Shown: positions 33,629 through 45,392 of the stretch, one piece after another
Position numbering within the stretch: the stretch's first letter is position 1
Layout: each line of letters opens with the position of its first letter
From: Cycas panzhihuaensis
Taxonomy: Eukaryota > Cycadophyta
NCBI GenBank assembly: GCA_023213395.1
Contig: CM041465.1
Location: forward strand, 70,377,741 to 70,441,740
DNA: 64,000 nucleotides
Direction: 5' to 3'
Program-made: the position numbers and the translations under genes
Notes under the pieces: generated by a model
Seen by the model: only the letters and a program-made list of their open reading frames with translations
Told to the model about the DNA's origin: nothing
Databases searched by the model: none

Positions 33629-34499
33629 GTTTCTTAAGCCCCTTTAACAGGTTAGCCCCTGGTCACTAGATCACATCATATGATTGTCTATTAGTGGAAA
33701 GGGGGGCTACAGATATAAAAATTATCAAATTTAGTTTGCTTAGAAACCAAAATTATAAAATATAACTAATTTTAGTTTTGAATCTGCACCTTTTTTCAAG
33801 AAAACATGGTTATATGGGGCAATAAAGTGATCACCTACCAATAGACAAAGGGGTCTTAACCTCAAAAATTATTGAATTCAATTAAATTTATTTAAAACTT
33901 TATAAAGAAAATATATAAAAAATTGAATATTTTTAAACATAAATCTATGTAAACATGCCCACACAGAAAACTAGCGATTTTGATTAATTAAATCAACAAA
34001 AATTAATTGAACAAACTCTTAAAAATCAATCAAATATCTCTGTGTTAATAGATCGATAAAAAATATGTAGAAAAAATTAAGATTTAATTATTAAAAATAA
34101 AATAAATTAATGAAAAAATATAACAGGTGATGGGATTTTTTTAAATTCACAGGAGTAACTGATCTTTGGAAGCAGATATCTTGACGAACAATCTTCTCCA
34201 TAGCATAAAGGACTTAAAGAGGATCAAAATGAATAGTCATATGCTATAATTTTGATCGTTCATTAGAGAGTTAAAATCCATTGAAACCAAGGTCACCTTG
34301 TTGATCTAGAAACTGAAGAAGAAATCAATGAAATTTGAATAAAAAACTCTGAAACACTAGTCTAATTTCTTCTATATTGTTGGTAGCCTACATTTGATTG
34401 AGTTCACTATAAAAAAAACATGAGTTAATGATTTAAATAAATCACACGGACTGTGTATGCATACACATAGGTCATATAAATGTAGAGTATATAAAAGTT
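33629..34499 (-). other. Sequence beyond D, probably more of the element C leader
   Basis: No gene. Read on the minus strand, 34000-33640 resembles the leader of D at about 18720-19150 in the same order of short blocks (AAAGTTTTAAAT, a GACCCCTTTG-like run, CCCCATATAACC, AGATTCAAAA). Because D and C have related Gags, this fits C's leader interrupted by D. A primer site or LTR for C was not found. Confidence 0.35.
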
Positions 34500-34559
34500 A
34501 ATTTAAAAACTATATATAAAATAATATTGATAAAAAAAATATTTTAAGGAAGAGAGGTA

Positions 34560-35330
34560 GATAGCCACAAAGCCAACCGTATAGGAGTGTGAAGCTATGC
34601 AATGTAGAGAGCACGTAGAGTGAACATGTGATGGCAGCTAAGTACATATTTGACGATGAGTAGGTTCTAAAAGATAGTACTAGGGAATCCCTCAGCACTT
34701 ATATAGCTAAATTAAAAGGCAAAAAACCTTTAAAGAAGAAGGATACTTAAAATAGCAACAACCTTAATAAGAAGTTATGTTTCTATTGTCATAAACTAAG
34801 CTATTTTAAAAAAATTATAGGAAATGGTATATTGATTAAAAGAGTAATGAAGAATAACAAAAATAAGAAAAAAGATTATTAGAAGGATACATCTTTGAAG
34901 AATTGATTAGCTCAATTCATAAAGGAAGAAAATAAACTAATAGCTTGATAAAATAGTTCTAGTGATGTGTGGTACATAAGTTTAGAAGCTTCCAAACACA
35001 TGACAAGTAGGATTGACTAGTTCATATATATATATAGGAAACAATAGGGTATATAGTTATATTAGAATATAATAAAGTATTAAATATAGAAGGGACAAGG
35101 GAAATCCCATTCATTACTCCTAATAAAGAGGACTATTAATTGAAAATGTAATAAATATACCAGGCTTGAAGAAGAATTTGATCATTATTAGCCAAATCAA
35201 GAACAATAAGATGAATGTACTCTTCAAATATGGGAAATCCACTTCCAATGATTGTGATGGAAAAGTTGTCTAGAAGGACTAAGAGATTGTGGTTTGCATA
35301 GTCTCTTAGGTAAATCTATAAACTAGGGAG
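34560..35330 (+). pseudogene. Element G Gag C-terminus, zinc knuckle and protease
   Basis: CFYCHKLSYFKKI (about 34768) is a zinc knuckle missing its last ligands. WYISLEASKHMTSR (about 34970-35012) is the Copia protease start in which the catalytic Asp-Ser-Gly is replaced by Ser-Leu-Glu. Stops are frequent. Confidence 0.65.
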
Positions 35331-36240
35331 TCTTATTTGTTGATATACCATATAAACTTTAGTTATAACATGAAATAATGGGTCATTTACATTATTTCTA
35401 TCTCTATTTAATGTTAAAATTTAATATGGTACATGGTCTTCCAAACTTTAAAATATTAAAAAGCATATGTAAACCTTACATTTATGGAAAATAACATAGG
35501 GAGTAATTTTTAAATGTCAAGGCATAGAGGGCAACTGAAGAGCTAAGCCTCATCTACTTAAATATATATGGCTCCATGTTAACTACTTCACTCAAAGGTG
35601 TAAGATATTTTTTGACATTTATTGATGATTTTACAAGGAAAGTTTTAGTATATTCCATAAAGGAGAAGTCCTAAACATTTGACATATTTAAGGAGTTTAC
35701 GATAAATGTGGAAAATAAAAGTGGTTAGAGGTTGAAGATCCTTATATTAGATAATAGGGGAGAATGCATCTATAATGCCTTTATCCAATTCTATAAGGAC
35801 CATAAGATTAAGAAGCAATTGATGATAATATACAACCTACAATATAATGGTGTAGCTAAGAGGATGAATAGGATATTAGTTAAAAATTCTAAATCAATGA
35901 TGAAAGCAAAGAATCTCTCAAATATCTTTTAGGTTAAAGTTATTTATATAATAATCTACTCAACCAATAGGAGTGTTAGTGAGCCATTTAAGAATCTTTG
36001 GAAGCATGAAGTATATGCATGTTCCCAAAGAAATATTTAAAAAATTTGATGATAAAGTTTCAAATACATCCTCATGTGATATAGTGAGGAAAGCAAAGCA
36101 TATCATGTATATGAGTTAGCAATTGGGAAGGTATACATAACTCAAGATGTCATCTTCAAAGAGGTTATAAAATAAGTCATATATTTAAGACCTAGACTTA
36201 AATGTATTAAAAACTTAGCAAGCCAAGCAAAGAAGATAAG
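35331..36240 (+). pseudogene. Element G Gag-pre-integrase and integrase
   Basis: VRYFLTFIDDFTRKV is at about 35600 and the frame 35732-35932 reads ILDNRGECIYNAFIQFYKDH and MNRILVKNSKSMMKAKNLSN, the D and E region of the Copia core. That frame ends at a TAG (35930-35932) in the position of a conserved Trp. The C-terminal part runs to the H insertion at 36245. Confidence 0.7.
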
Positions 36241-36245
36241 GAACA

Positions 36246-36903
36246 TGTTGAGTAAACTAGGTTCTATTAACCAGAAACTACCACCAAGATCTAAACTATT
36301 TTGCAACTAGTTACAGGAATCGAAACTGAAATTTAACATGCAAGCTCTTAAATAAGAGATAATATAATAAATAAATTAGAAAGCCAAAGTATCACATATA
36401 CACCTAATATAACGTGGTAAAATCCTAGCAGTGTGCTAAAGAAACATCTACAGAGGAAAGGTATCGATCTTTATTATCAAAGAATGGAGAAATGTATATA
36501 ATCTACAGTAAAACACTCACATCAACAACAATCAGTCACTTAACTTCTCACAGTACATTTAATATATCAAACACCATCAACATAATAAAAAAACACCCTA
36601 AATTTAGCTATATGAGAGAGTCATACATGGCACAAATCTTGACCATAGAATTTAGGATATTTTGAGTGAACGACCCCAATTCCCTTTACAATTTAATATG
36701 CTTTTCAATGCTAGCTTTTTGGGTTGGGGGATATCATCCTTAAACCCTCTCTTTATGAGGGGGGTTCTGACACCCGCTGCACCCCCTAGCCAAGGGGGGC
36801 TCTCGCTCCCATTGGATTCCCGCGAAGAAGTTTAGGGGGAAAATTCTGTTGCCAACCTATCAAACTTTTAGCCTCTAAAACATTATTGTCATATTATTTA
36901 ATA
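36246..36903 (-). repeat. Element H 3' LTR
   Basis: TGTTGAGTAAAC to ATTTAATA on the plus strand. It includes a GC-rich 130-bp part (about 36725-36850) with runs of C and G that can pair. Confidence 0.88.
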
Positions 36904-37800
36904 ATCTCCACCTTGACAACAATTTACTTGATCCCTTTCATGGACCATTCATCACCTTTTCTGAAAGCCAAGAGAAGTCAAACACCATTTGAACTTCTCC
37001 AATAGTAATGGTTTTATGAACATGTTAGCATGATTATATTTTGTGTTAACCTTCTCAAGTGCCAATCCACCTACTTCCACAACCTATCTAACAAAATGGT
37101 ACTTAAGAGCAATATGCTTTTTCCTACTATAATAAGCTGGATTCTTTGCTAAGTAAATGGCACCTTGACTATCACAAAATACCTTTACCTTTTCCTATTT
37201 CCTTCTAAGCTCAACCGATAAACCCTACAACCATATTACTTCTTTACAATTATGTGCTACAATAACATATTCTGCTTTTGTAGTTGATAATATAATTATG
37301 CTTTGTAATTTTCACATCCAACTAACTAGACCATTTGCAAGAGTAAATACATAACTTGAAGTAAACCTTCTCTTATCTAAATCTCCTATAAAGTCTAGAT
37401 AAATATATCCATAAACCTAATTATCTGTACCTCTAAAGGTGATGTAATAGTCACTTACGCCTCTTAAATACTGAAGCACCAATTTCACTGCTACCCAATG
37501 TTCCTTTCTTGGATTTGCCATAAACCTACTAACTACACTAATTACATATGAAATGTCAGGTCTTATACATACCATGGCATGCATCAAACTTCCTACTGCA
37601 TTGGCATAAGGTACATGAGACATATAATCTTTTTTTTTTATATTACTAAGACTCATACTTGAAGAAATCTTAAAATGAGAAGCCAATGGGATATTGGCTG
37701 GTTTTACATTTGCTATACCAAACCTAGTTAGTACCTTCTCTATATATTTCTGCTGTGATAACCATAACTTACCATTTTTCGTATCTTTATGTATCTCCAT
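36904..37800 (-). pseudogene. Element H RNase H and connection from reverse transcriptase
   Basis: The frame 37800-37417 is open for 127 codons: GKLWLSQQKYIEKVLTRFGI, then SLMHAMVCIRPDISYVISVV and EHWVAVKLVLQYLRG, the segment joining reverse transcriptase to RNase H. RNase H proper (37400-36950) is recognisable in pieces but has stops. Confidence 0.8.
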
Positions 37801-38560
37801 ATCTAAGATTTATTTTGTAGCTCCTAGATCCTTCATATCAAAGGTCCTAGCCAATTGAGCCTTTAACTTATTGATTTCTGCTATGCTCTTGATTATAACC
37901 AACATGTCATCAATATATAATACCAAGATAATGAATAAGCCATTATCTAAGAATTTAAAGTAAACACAATGATCACACTCACTTCTTTTGAAAATTTATC
38001 TCTTTATGAAGGTATCAAACTTCTTGTACCATTGCCTGGGTGATTTCTTCAGGCCATACTATGATTTCCTAAGTCTATAAACAAGTCTTTTCTAGCCATC
38101 CTATATAATCCCTTCTAGTTGACCTATATAGATCTCCTCATCTAAATTTCCATGTAGAAAAGTTATTTTAACATCTAGCTACTCCAACTCCAAATCAAGA
38201 GAAGCTACCAATGCTAGTAGAACTCAAATTAAAATAAGTTTAATAATTAGTGAAAGGATCTCATGAAAATTAATACCTTCTTTTTATATAAAACCATTAG
38301 CCACCAGTCTTGCCCTGTATTTATCAACCTTTCTATCAACATATGTTTTCTTCTTGAAAACCCACCTATAACCAACAATCTTCCTACCATGTGGAAGTTC
38401 TACCAAGTCCCATGAATTACTTTTTTTCAAAGCATCTATCTCTTCCTATATAGCCCTATTCCACTTCTCATTATAGATATCATCTACTATTTCCTAATAG
38501 CATATAGGCTCACCATCATTAGAAACCAAAGCAATAGAAATAGAAGGGTTGTACCTGTCA
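37801..38560 (-). pseudogene. Element H reverse transcriptase
   Basis: Minus strand carries WDLVELPHGRKIVGYRWVFK (about 38420), KYRARLVANGF, YGLKKSPRQWYKKFDTF (about 38060) and the catalytic YIDD at 37917-37906. Ile in place of the second residue is tolerated in Copia. Several TGG and CAG codons have become stops. Confidence 0.8.
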
Positions 38561-39740
38561 GGTAGATGACTAACTCATATAGATCTTCTAACAGTTAGTG
38601 GAGGAGTATCCATATACTCTTGTAAATCTATTGTAGATTCATCTTCAGAAAGGTCTTCTTGCTCTTCTATTTCCAAAGATGGTTAAGTCTCAAGCTTGAC
38701 CTATTAATGTTTAACTTTCTATTCTTAGTTTACTTTAACTTCTACACTGTCTAATTTTAGAAAAAGAGATTCATCAAATATAACATCTGTGTTAATAGTG
38801 ATTTTGTGAGCAGTAGGATCCCACAACCTGTATCCCTTCACACCATCTCTATCACCATAACCAGTAAAGATACATCTCTTAGATTTTGGGTCTAACTTTG
38901 AACATTGACTTTTATTATTTAAGGCAGAAGTATCACAACAAAAAACTTTTAAATTTTAGTTACATGGATATCCAGTCCATACCTCTTAAGGAATCTTATA
39001 GTTTATTACAAGTGATGGTGACTTGTTTACTAAATAACAAGCTATTTGAACAACTTCTGCCCATTAGCCATACTCCACTCCTACATTCCTCAACATGTTT
39101 CTTGCTCTTTCTAAGAGTGTCTTGTTCATGCACTCAACTATGCCATTCTACTACATAGTATAGCTAGTGGTCTTATGCCTTTCGATCCTAGCTTCTTTGC
39201 AATAGTTCTCAAACTCCAAGGAGTTGAACTTATTTCTATTGTTAGTTCTTAAACATTTGATTAACCTACGAGTGCTCTTCTTAACCTGAGCCTTGAACTG
39301 CTTAAACACACTGAAAACTTTAGATTTCCTTTTCAAAAATAGAGCCACACCTTTCTAAAGTAATTATTTATAAATGTGATAAAGTATAATGATCATAAGA
39401 TATTATAGGGGCTGGTCCCCACATATCTGAATGTATATAATCTAGAAAACCTGTACTAGTGTGACTCCCTACTTTAAACTTGAGTCTATACTACTTTTCA
39501 AAAATATAATGTTTACAGAAAGCCAAATCTAAAAGCTACAAGTTAAGAAGTAACTTACGATTTATTAGCACCTTAAGTCCTCTCTCACTTATGTGCCCAA
39601 GTCTTTGATGCCATAACTTAGTTGGATCTTCTACAGTCTTTGATGTTGTAGCTGCATGGCTAATATCTGTACTTTCTACTAAAATATAAAGGTTTCCTTT
39701 CTTTAAGGCTTTCATAATAATGAAGGCACCCTTTGATACC
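38561..39740 (-). pseudogene. Element H integrase
   Basis: The frame 39348-39151 reads VFSVFKQFKAQVKKSTRRLI, then a Cys-Leu-Arg-Thr segment and FNSLEFENYCKEARIERHKT. The Asp-Asn-Gly-Gly of the active site is degraded to Asn-Asn-Arg-Asn. The C-terminal GYRLWDPTAHKI block and DVIFDESL lie near 38770-38830. Confidence 0.78.
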
Positions 39741-40140
39741 TTTAAGAGTCCTTCATGACCTGTTTACTTATAACCACTAAAATCTAGTTCACCCAAGGAA
39801 GTTAGATTCCTTTTTATATCAGGTACATGTCTAACTTTAGTTAATATTCTTACTACACCATTGAACATTTTAATTCTAATGCTACGAATGGCTACTATTT
39901 TATAAGGAACTTGATTTCCTATAAGTACATCACCACTAACAAGAGGTTGGTATGATGAAAACCAACTCTTATATAGACGCGTGGTGTGAAGCACCTGAAT
40001 CTAATAACCAATCATAATGATAATGGGGAACATTATAAGTAGCCAAGACATCATCATCTGTACCTTGATTTGACTCCACCTGATTAACCTCCTTGGTAGG
40101 ATCTTCCTTTTTTTGGAACTCCTTCCTTTTATAACAATCC
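39741..40140 (-). pseudogene. Element H protease and Gag-pre-integrase start
   Basis: Frame 39994-39764 reads TRLYKSWFSSYQPLVSGDVL and VRHVPDIKRNLTSLGELDF, the Copia protease middle and end. The active-site Asp lies just upstream (about 40005). Confidence 0.75.
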
Positions 40141-40864
40141 TTCTTGAGGTGACTTATCTTATTGCAGTGTCAACATCTAAGCTTATTCTTCTTGCTTTTT
40201 GACTTTGATCTCAATGTGTCCTTAGAGATTTGTCCTCTCTCAATCATTCTACCCCTTATTGTCATAGCTTCTAGTGTGGAGGCTTCAAGACTGGACTTCC
40301 TCCTCACTTTTTCCATTAGTAAAGCACTCATAACAGAATTATAATCTAATTCATTTGTAGTACTAAAACTAATTGAGGTGACAATATTATCCTAAGATTT
40401 TGGTAATGAACATAACAAGGTAACAACCTTATCCTCATCCTCAATCATGACATCAATACTAGCCAACAGATAAATAAGAGTATTGAAAATATTTAAATAA
40501 TTAAAAATTTTTGTACCTTCATTCATAATGAGTACAACTACCTCTTTAAGTAGATATAATTTATCACTGATTTGGTCATGTAAAAGCCTTTCAACTAGGT
40601 CCATAATCCTACTGTTGTCTACTCCCTTGTGATGTTAAATAGAACTTTATTTGCCAAGTACAATTGTATTGTGCTAAGAGCCATTTTGTTTAGATCATCC
40701 CATTCATCATCGTCTATCCCTGCGAGTTTATTCGATTTGCTTGCAAGAGCTTTGTATAAAACTTATTGCACTAAAACATCATACACTTTTAACTTCTACA
40801 ACTTGAAGTTGTTCTTGCCATTGAATTTCTTCATCTTGAACTTTTCATTTGCTAGTTTCACCAT
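40141..40864 (-). pseudogene. Element H Gag
   Basis: ATG at 40864-40862 begins MVKLANEKFKMKKFNGKNNF, a Copia Gag start. LNKMALSTIQLYLANKVLFN follows near 40680, an open 70-codon stretch (40604-40392) is Gag middle, and the zinc knuckle C-x-x-C-x4-H-x4-C (HCNKISHLKKDC) is intact near 40165 apart from a stop between its first two cysteines. Confidence 0.8.
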
Positions 40865-40923
40865 TTGGTGTAAAAAAAAAGATGACACCAAAACCTTTAT
40901 AAACTCACTGTAAAAATAAAAGT

Positions 40924-40938
40924 GGCTCTAATACCACT
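40924..40938 (-). other. Element H primer-binding site (tRNA-Met type)
   Basis: Minus strand AGTGGTATTAGAGCC directly follows the LTR. Confidence 0.85.
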
Positions 40939-41598
40939 TGTTGAGTAAACTAGGTCCTAATAACTAGAAACTGCCACTAAGATCTAAACTAATTTATAAC
41001 TAATTATATGAATCAAAATTAAAATTTAACATATAAGTTCTTAAACTAGAGATAATATAATAAATAAATTAGAAAGCCAAAGCATCACATATACACCTGA
41101 TATAATATGGTAAAACCCTAGTAGTGTGTTAGGAAAACATCTACATAGGAAAGGTATCAATCTTTATTATCAAAGAATAGAGAAATGTACATAATCTATA
41201 GTAAAATACTCACATCAACAATGACTAGTTGCCCAACTCCTTACAGTATATCCAATACATTGAACACCATTAATATAATGGAAAAACACCTTAAATCAAG
41301 CTATATGAGAGAGTCATACAAGGCATAAATCTCAACCATAGAATCTAGGGTATTTTGCGTGAACAACCCTAATTCTCTTTACAATTTAGTATGCTTTTTA
41401 GTGCTAACTTTTTAGGTCAGGGGCTATCGCTCCTGAAACCCCTCTTTGTGAGGGGAGGGTTCTAGTACCCCTAGCAGCCCCCAACCAAGGGGGGATCCTA
41501 CCCGTCTTAGATCCTCCTAAGGAAGTTTGGGGGGGAAACCACATTGCTAGCCTGTCAAAATTTTAGCCTCCCAAACATTGTTGTCATATTATCTAATA
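40939..41598 (-). repeat. Element H 5' LTR
   Basis: 660 bp, TGTTGAGTAAAC to ATCTAATA on the plus strand. It has a short hairpin CCCCTC/GAGGGG at 41439-41455 that is roughly kept in the other LTR. Confidence 0.88.
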
Positions 41599-41603
41599 GA
41601 ATA

Positions 41604-42084
41604 ACTTAAATATAGTTCTTCCAGATAATAGTTTGATGAGCCAAAAACTGAGTTAAAGTAAGATGGAGAAGATGTAGAGAAGAAGAAGAAGGGGTAGTTT
41701 AGAATAAGAAATATGAAGATGCTTAGGAATCATGGCTAGAAATATAGCTCGAGATCATTCCGATTGCCAAGAAACTTCAAAAATGGTATATGAAGACCAT
41801 TATAAAAGCTTAATTACTTAAGAAAGAAGGAAAATAGAAGTTGGGGATGAGACCTAATATGATCAATTTTACTTTAGTGGTAAATGCTAAAGAGTATTCA
41901 AGTTTTAAGGAGGCAAATAAAGAGCAAAAATGGATATTAGTAATAGATGTTGAAATATGATCTGTTGAGTAGAATAAAACTTGGAACTTAGTTGATTTAC
42001 TAGTAGGCTAGTTAAAGACAAGTTTGACAAACTTAGATCTTGTATTAACACTAAAGCCAATGATATAAATATTAAAGGGGAGTA
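41604..42084 (+). pseudogene. Element G reverse transcriptase start joined to RNase H tail
   Basis: FKEANKEQKWILVIDVEI and KTWNLVDLLVG (to about 42003) are the first residues of Copia reverse transcriptase. Within about 15 bases the sequence changes, in another frame, to DKFDKLRSCIN and IKGEYEN, the usual last residues of RNase H just before the purine tract. More than 1 kb is therefore deleted at about 42005. The purine tract AAAGGGGAGTATG ends this segment. Confidence 0.7.
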
Positions 42085-42091
42085 TGAAAAT
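42085..42091 (+). repeat. First bases of the element G 3' LTR
   Basis: TGAAAAT follows the purine tract. I inserted here, duplicating AAAAT (42087-42091, 47204-47208). The LTR resumes at 47209. Confidence 0.55.
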
Positions 42092-42296
42092 TATTAATAA
42101 TCAGACCTCTTAGATAGAGGGGGAATGAAAGAATTCTCTTTGTTAATGAGGAAGTGAAATTCTCTTTTTTATACATCAAACTTTGTAACCGTTTCTCAGT
42201 TACTACATTTAAATAAGTGATTAAGTACAATGGGGGTTTAATTATATTAACCCTCTCTACTTTAATACTCATAGTATAAAACATTATATTCTAACA
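42092..42296 (-). repeat. Element I 3' LTR
   Basis: TATTAATAATC to TTCTAACA on the plus strand; matches 47000-47203. Confidence 0.93.
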
Positions 42297-42305
42297 CCCT
42301 CTATT
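42297..42305 (-). other. Element I polypurine tract
   Basis: Minus strand AATAGAGGG abuts the LTR. Confidence 0.75.
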
Positions 42306-43860
42306 AATATTTTATTATTTTTAGACCTATTCTTGCTCTGAGGATTCAAAAATTGTCTCTGTTAAGAGATTTTGTTAGGATATCTACCACCTAGTCTATT
42401 ATGGGATAATATGTTAAATCAATTTCTTTATTTTTCACCTTTTCTTAAATGAAGTGATGATGCACTTTTATGTGCTTTGTTTGTGCATGTAGAATAGGAT
42501 TTTTGGTCAACTTTATTGCACTTTGATTATCACAAAATAATGTTATTAGTTCTTGTTACAATTGACTCATGTCCTTTAGTAGTTGTCTGAGCTAGAGGGT
42601 TTCATATATTGCACTAACTACCAACTTATATTCTACTTTGGTTGATGAGAGGGAAACTGTTGGTTTCTTGTTGCTACACTATGAAATGGTAGCTAAGCCC
42701 AAGAAAAAGTAGTACCCACTAGTGGATCTTCTAGTCTCTTTGTCTCCTGCCTAGTCTAAGTCACAATATCTGATCAATTGAGTTAACCTCTCTTTGTTGT
42801 ATACAAAGTTTAGATCTATAGTACCTTCTAGGTATCTGAGTATTCTTTTGGATACCTTCCAATGCTTCATCTTTGGTTCTTACATGTATCTGGAAACCAA
42901 ACCTACTGAATATAAAATGTTAGGTCTAGTGGTAGTTAGATAAATAAGATTTTTAATCAACTATTTGTAAAGAGTACAATCAACTAAAGGTTCTTCTTCA
43001 TCTAGACTTAAATTATAATTTACTTCCATAGGAGTTATACATTCATTACATTTCTCTATTTGGAATTTAACTAGCAAATCTCTAATGTATTTGCCTTGTG
43101 AGAGTGTGATAGATTCTTCATTTTGTTCAATCTTTCAACACCTTTTTCAAGTTGGCTCTTTATGTTTGGGTTTAGTGTCATCTCTTGTAAGAATCATGCC
43201 ATCAACATAGAGGATGATGATTGAAATCTTTCCATCATTTCTTTTTTATATAAAGACTAGAATTAGAGCTACATCTTTGGAAGTTGTTTTGGGAAAGGTG
43301 TTTGTTTGGCTTAGCATACTAAGCTATGAGAGCCTATTTTAATTCGTATAGATCCTTTTTGAGTTTACAGACCAGGTGTTCCTATTCAAGCGGGATATAG
43401 CCTTATGGTTATCACATATAAACTTCTTCCTCTAGATTTCCATTTAAAAAGGCACTTTTGACATCCAATTGGTAAATTTTCCAATTGTTTTGGGCTGCCA
43501 ATACTATCATAGTTTGAATTGTATTCATTTTTGCCATAGGTAAAAATGTTTCATCAAAGTCAATTCTAGTTGTTTGAGTGTTCCCTTTTGCTACAAGTCT
43601 TGAATTTTCCTATTCTCCTATATAAATCTTCTTTTACCTTGTACACCCACTTGTAATTTAATACTAGTTTATTTGGGGATAGTTCCACTAGGTCTCAAGT
43701 TTGATTTTTTTAATCACATCCATTTTAGCATTCATAGCTATTCTCCACTCTGCTTGCTCTATTGCCTCTTTAAATGATTGTAGTTGTAGTCTGTTGAAGA
43801 GTGCCCGATGCTTTTGAATCTTGGTTCTATATGTAAGCACATTTCCTCCTCCATCTTATA
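42306..43860 (-). pseudogene. Element I reverse transcriptase and RNase H
   Basis: Minus strand carries EAIEQAEWRIAMNAKMD (about 43750), the RLVAKGNTQ and DFDETF blocks, QLDVKSAFLNGNLEEEVYM (about 43440) and ILYVDGMILT. The catalytic motif reads YVDG (43209-43198) rather than YVDD, losing the second Asp. RNase H pieces follow to 42310, with many stops. Confidence 0.8.
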
Positions 43861-44814
43861 TGGTTTTAATGTACCATTTTGGTACCTTTTTCCATTTCTT
43901 TAGTGCCTCTATAGTTGATTCTTATAACAATTGTTCTTCTTGGTGTGAGGAGTAGATTTTGATTCTTTCAACCTAGTTTCTATAGTTACTCTTGACTCTT
44001 TAACAAGAGATTTTTGAGGTTTTATTCTAGGCATTTCTTTAATTATTTGCACCTGAGATTTGAATTTTGAAGGGATTTCTTCATTAAACACTACATCTCT
44101 ACTTATATAAATTTTATTGGTCTTGGGATCTATGCATCTATATCCGTTTCAGTTTTTATTGTAGCTAATCATAATGCATTCTATGCTTTTTAAATTGAGT
44201 TTTATCCTATATTTATATGGAATATATATAAAGGCTTGCTAACCAAAATTTTTTAAATTACTTACATTTGCCTTCCTTCTTATCTAAGCTTCTTTAGGTG
44301 TTATTTGCTATAATGATGTGGTTAGACTTTGATTGATTAGATAATAAGCTATGCTCACAACTTTTGCCTAGTATGTTCTTGAGATTTGTTTCTCATGCAT
44401 CATGCTATATGCCATTTCCATTATGGTTCTATTCTTTCATTCACCTACACCATTAAACTAAGGCATATAGAGGGTTGTGAACTATCTTTGTATGCCTTTG
44501 ATTTTGCAAAAGTCTAGAAACTCTTGTGAGATATATTCCTCTCCATTGTCAGACTTTATACATTTAATTTTACATTATAATTCTAACTCTATTTTAGCTT
44601 TGAATTCTTTAAATGTACTAAATACATCTGACTTATTATGAATAAAGTACACCCACACCTTTTTAGTGAAATCATCAATGAAAGTTAGGAAGTATCTACA
44701 TTTGTTTATGGACATGGGTGTTAGAGGACCACACAAGTTTATGTGTATTAGCTCCAAATTTTCTTATGTATGTCATTCACTAGTTCTAAAAAGAAAATGA
44801 TATTGTTTCCTAAA
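43861..44814 (-). pseudogene. Element I integrase
   Basis: Frame 44757-44575 is open: MELIHINLCGPLTPMSINKC, FLTFIDDFTKKVWVYFIHNK, SDVFSTFKEFKAKIE. CIKSDNGEEYISQEF (about 44550) and NGVGE follow, then the C-terminal block KSIECIMISYNKN and YISRDVVFNEE (about 44100). A conserved Trp is TAG (minus strand of 44368-44370). Confidence 0.85.
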
Positions 44815-45392
44815 TTAATAGCCTTTACACATAAAATGCTTTGATAAGATCAAGGGAAGCCCATCCATTACATTAATTTTTTTTATCATTTCTAATTTAT
44901 CTAAGGTTCGATGTTCATACTTAAAATGCCACACTTTATTATTAATATTGATTTTTACAGTAGAGAATACTTTTACATCCTTATTTGGATCAACAAGAAT
45001 GGACAATAGTTTATACAAATCATTACACTTTATTCCCTTAGCAATGATTGCTCCTTCATTTTTCATATCCAATATATAACACATGCGTTTTTCTTCAAAA
45101 ATGGTCCTCAAGCCTTTATTTCTTAGTTGAGACACTGAAAAGAGATTCATCTTGAGCCCAGGTACAAAGAGTATATTACCAATTTTCTTTATACAACCTT
45201 ACAAATTTATGATAATGGTTCCTACTCCTTCAATGCTTAGAGGGTACTTATCTCCAAATTTGACCGATTTTGAGGAATAGGTTTTAATAGACTTGAACCA
45301 ATCTTTTCTACTTATCATATGCTGAGATGCTCTTGAGTCAATGTACCACATGTTCATGTCTTGAAGACTGGCTAATAGAGCATTAATAAAAG
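44815..45392 (-). pseudogene. Element I protease and Gag-pre-integrase
   Basis: MWYIDSRASQHMISRKDWF (about 45350) is the protease, with Gly of Asp-Ser-Gly changed to Arg. Frame 45150-44815 is open: MNLFSVSQLRNKGLRTIFEE, then NKVWHFKYEHRTLDKL and MCKGY, the Gag-pre-integrase domain. Confidence 0.82.

Larger units (their letters stand above)
36246..41598 (-). mobile_element. Element H: full-length decayed Copia retrotransposon inside G
   Basis: LTRs at 36246-36903 (658 bp) and 40939-41598 (660 bp), roughly 85% alike. Minus-strand primer site at 40938-40924. Candidate target copies are GAACA (36241-36245) and GAATA (41599-41603), differing at one base. All Copia domains occur on the minus strand in order from 40864 down to about 36950. 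Confidence 0.92.

Noticed and set aside
17483-33633. Perfect target duplication for D
   Set aside because: The flanking pentamers ATTCC and GTTTC match at only three positions; D is supported by its LTRs, primer site and purine tract instead.
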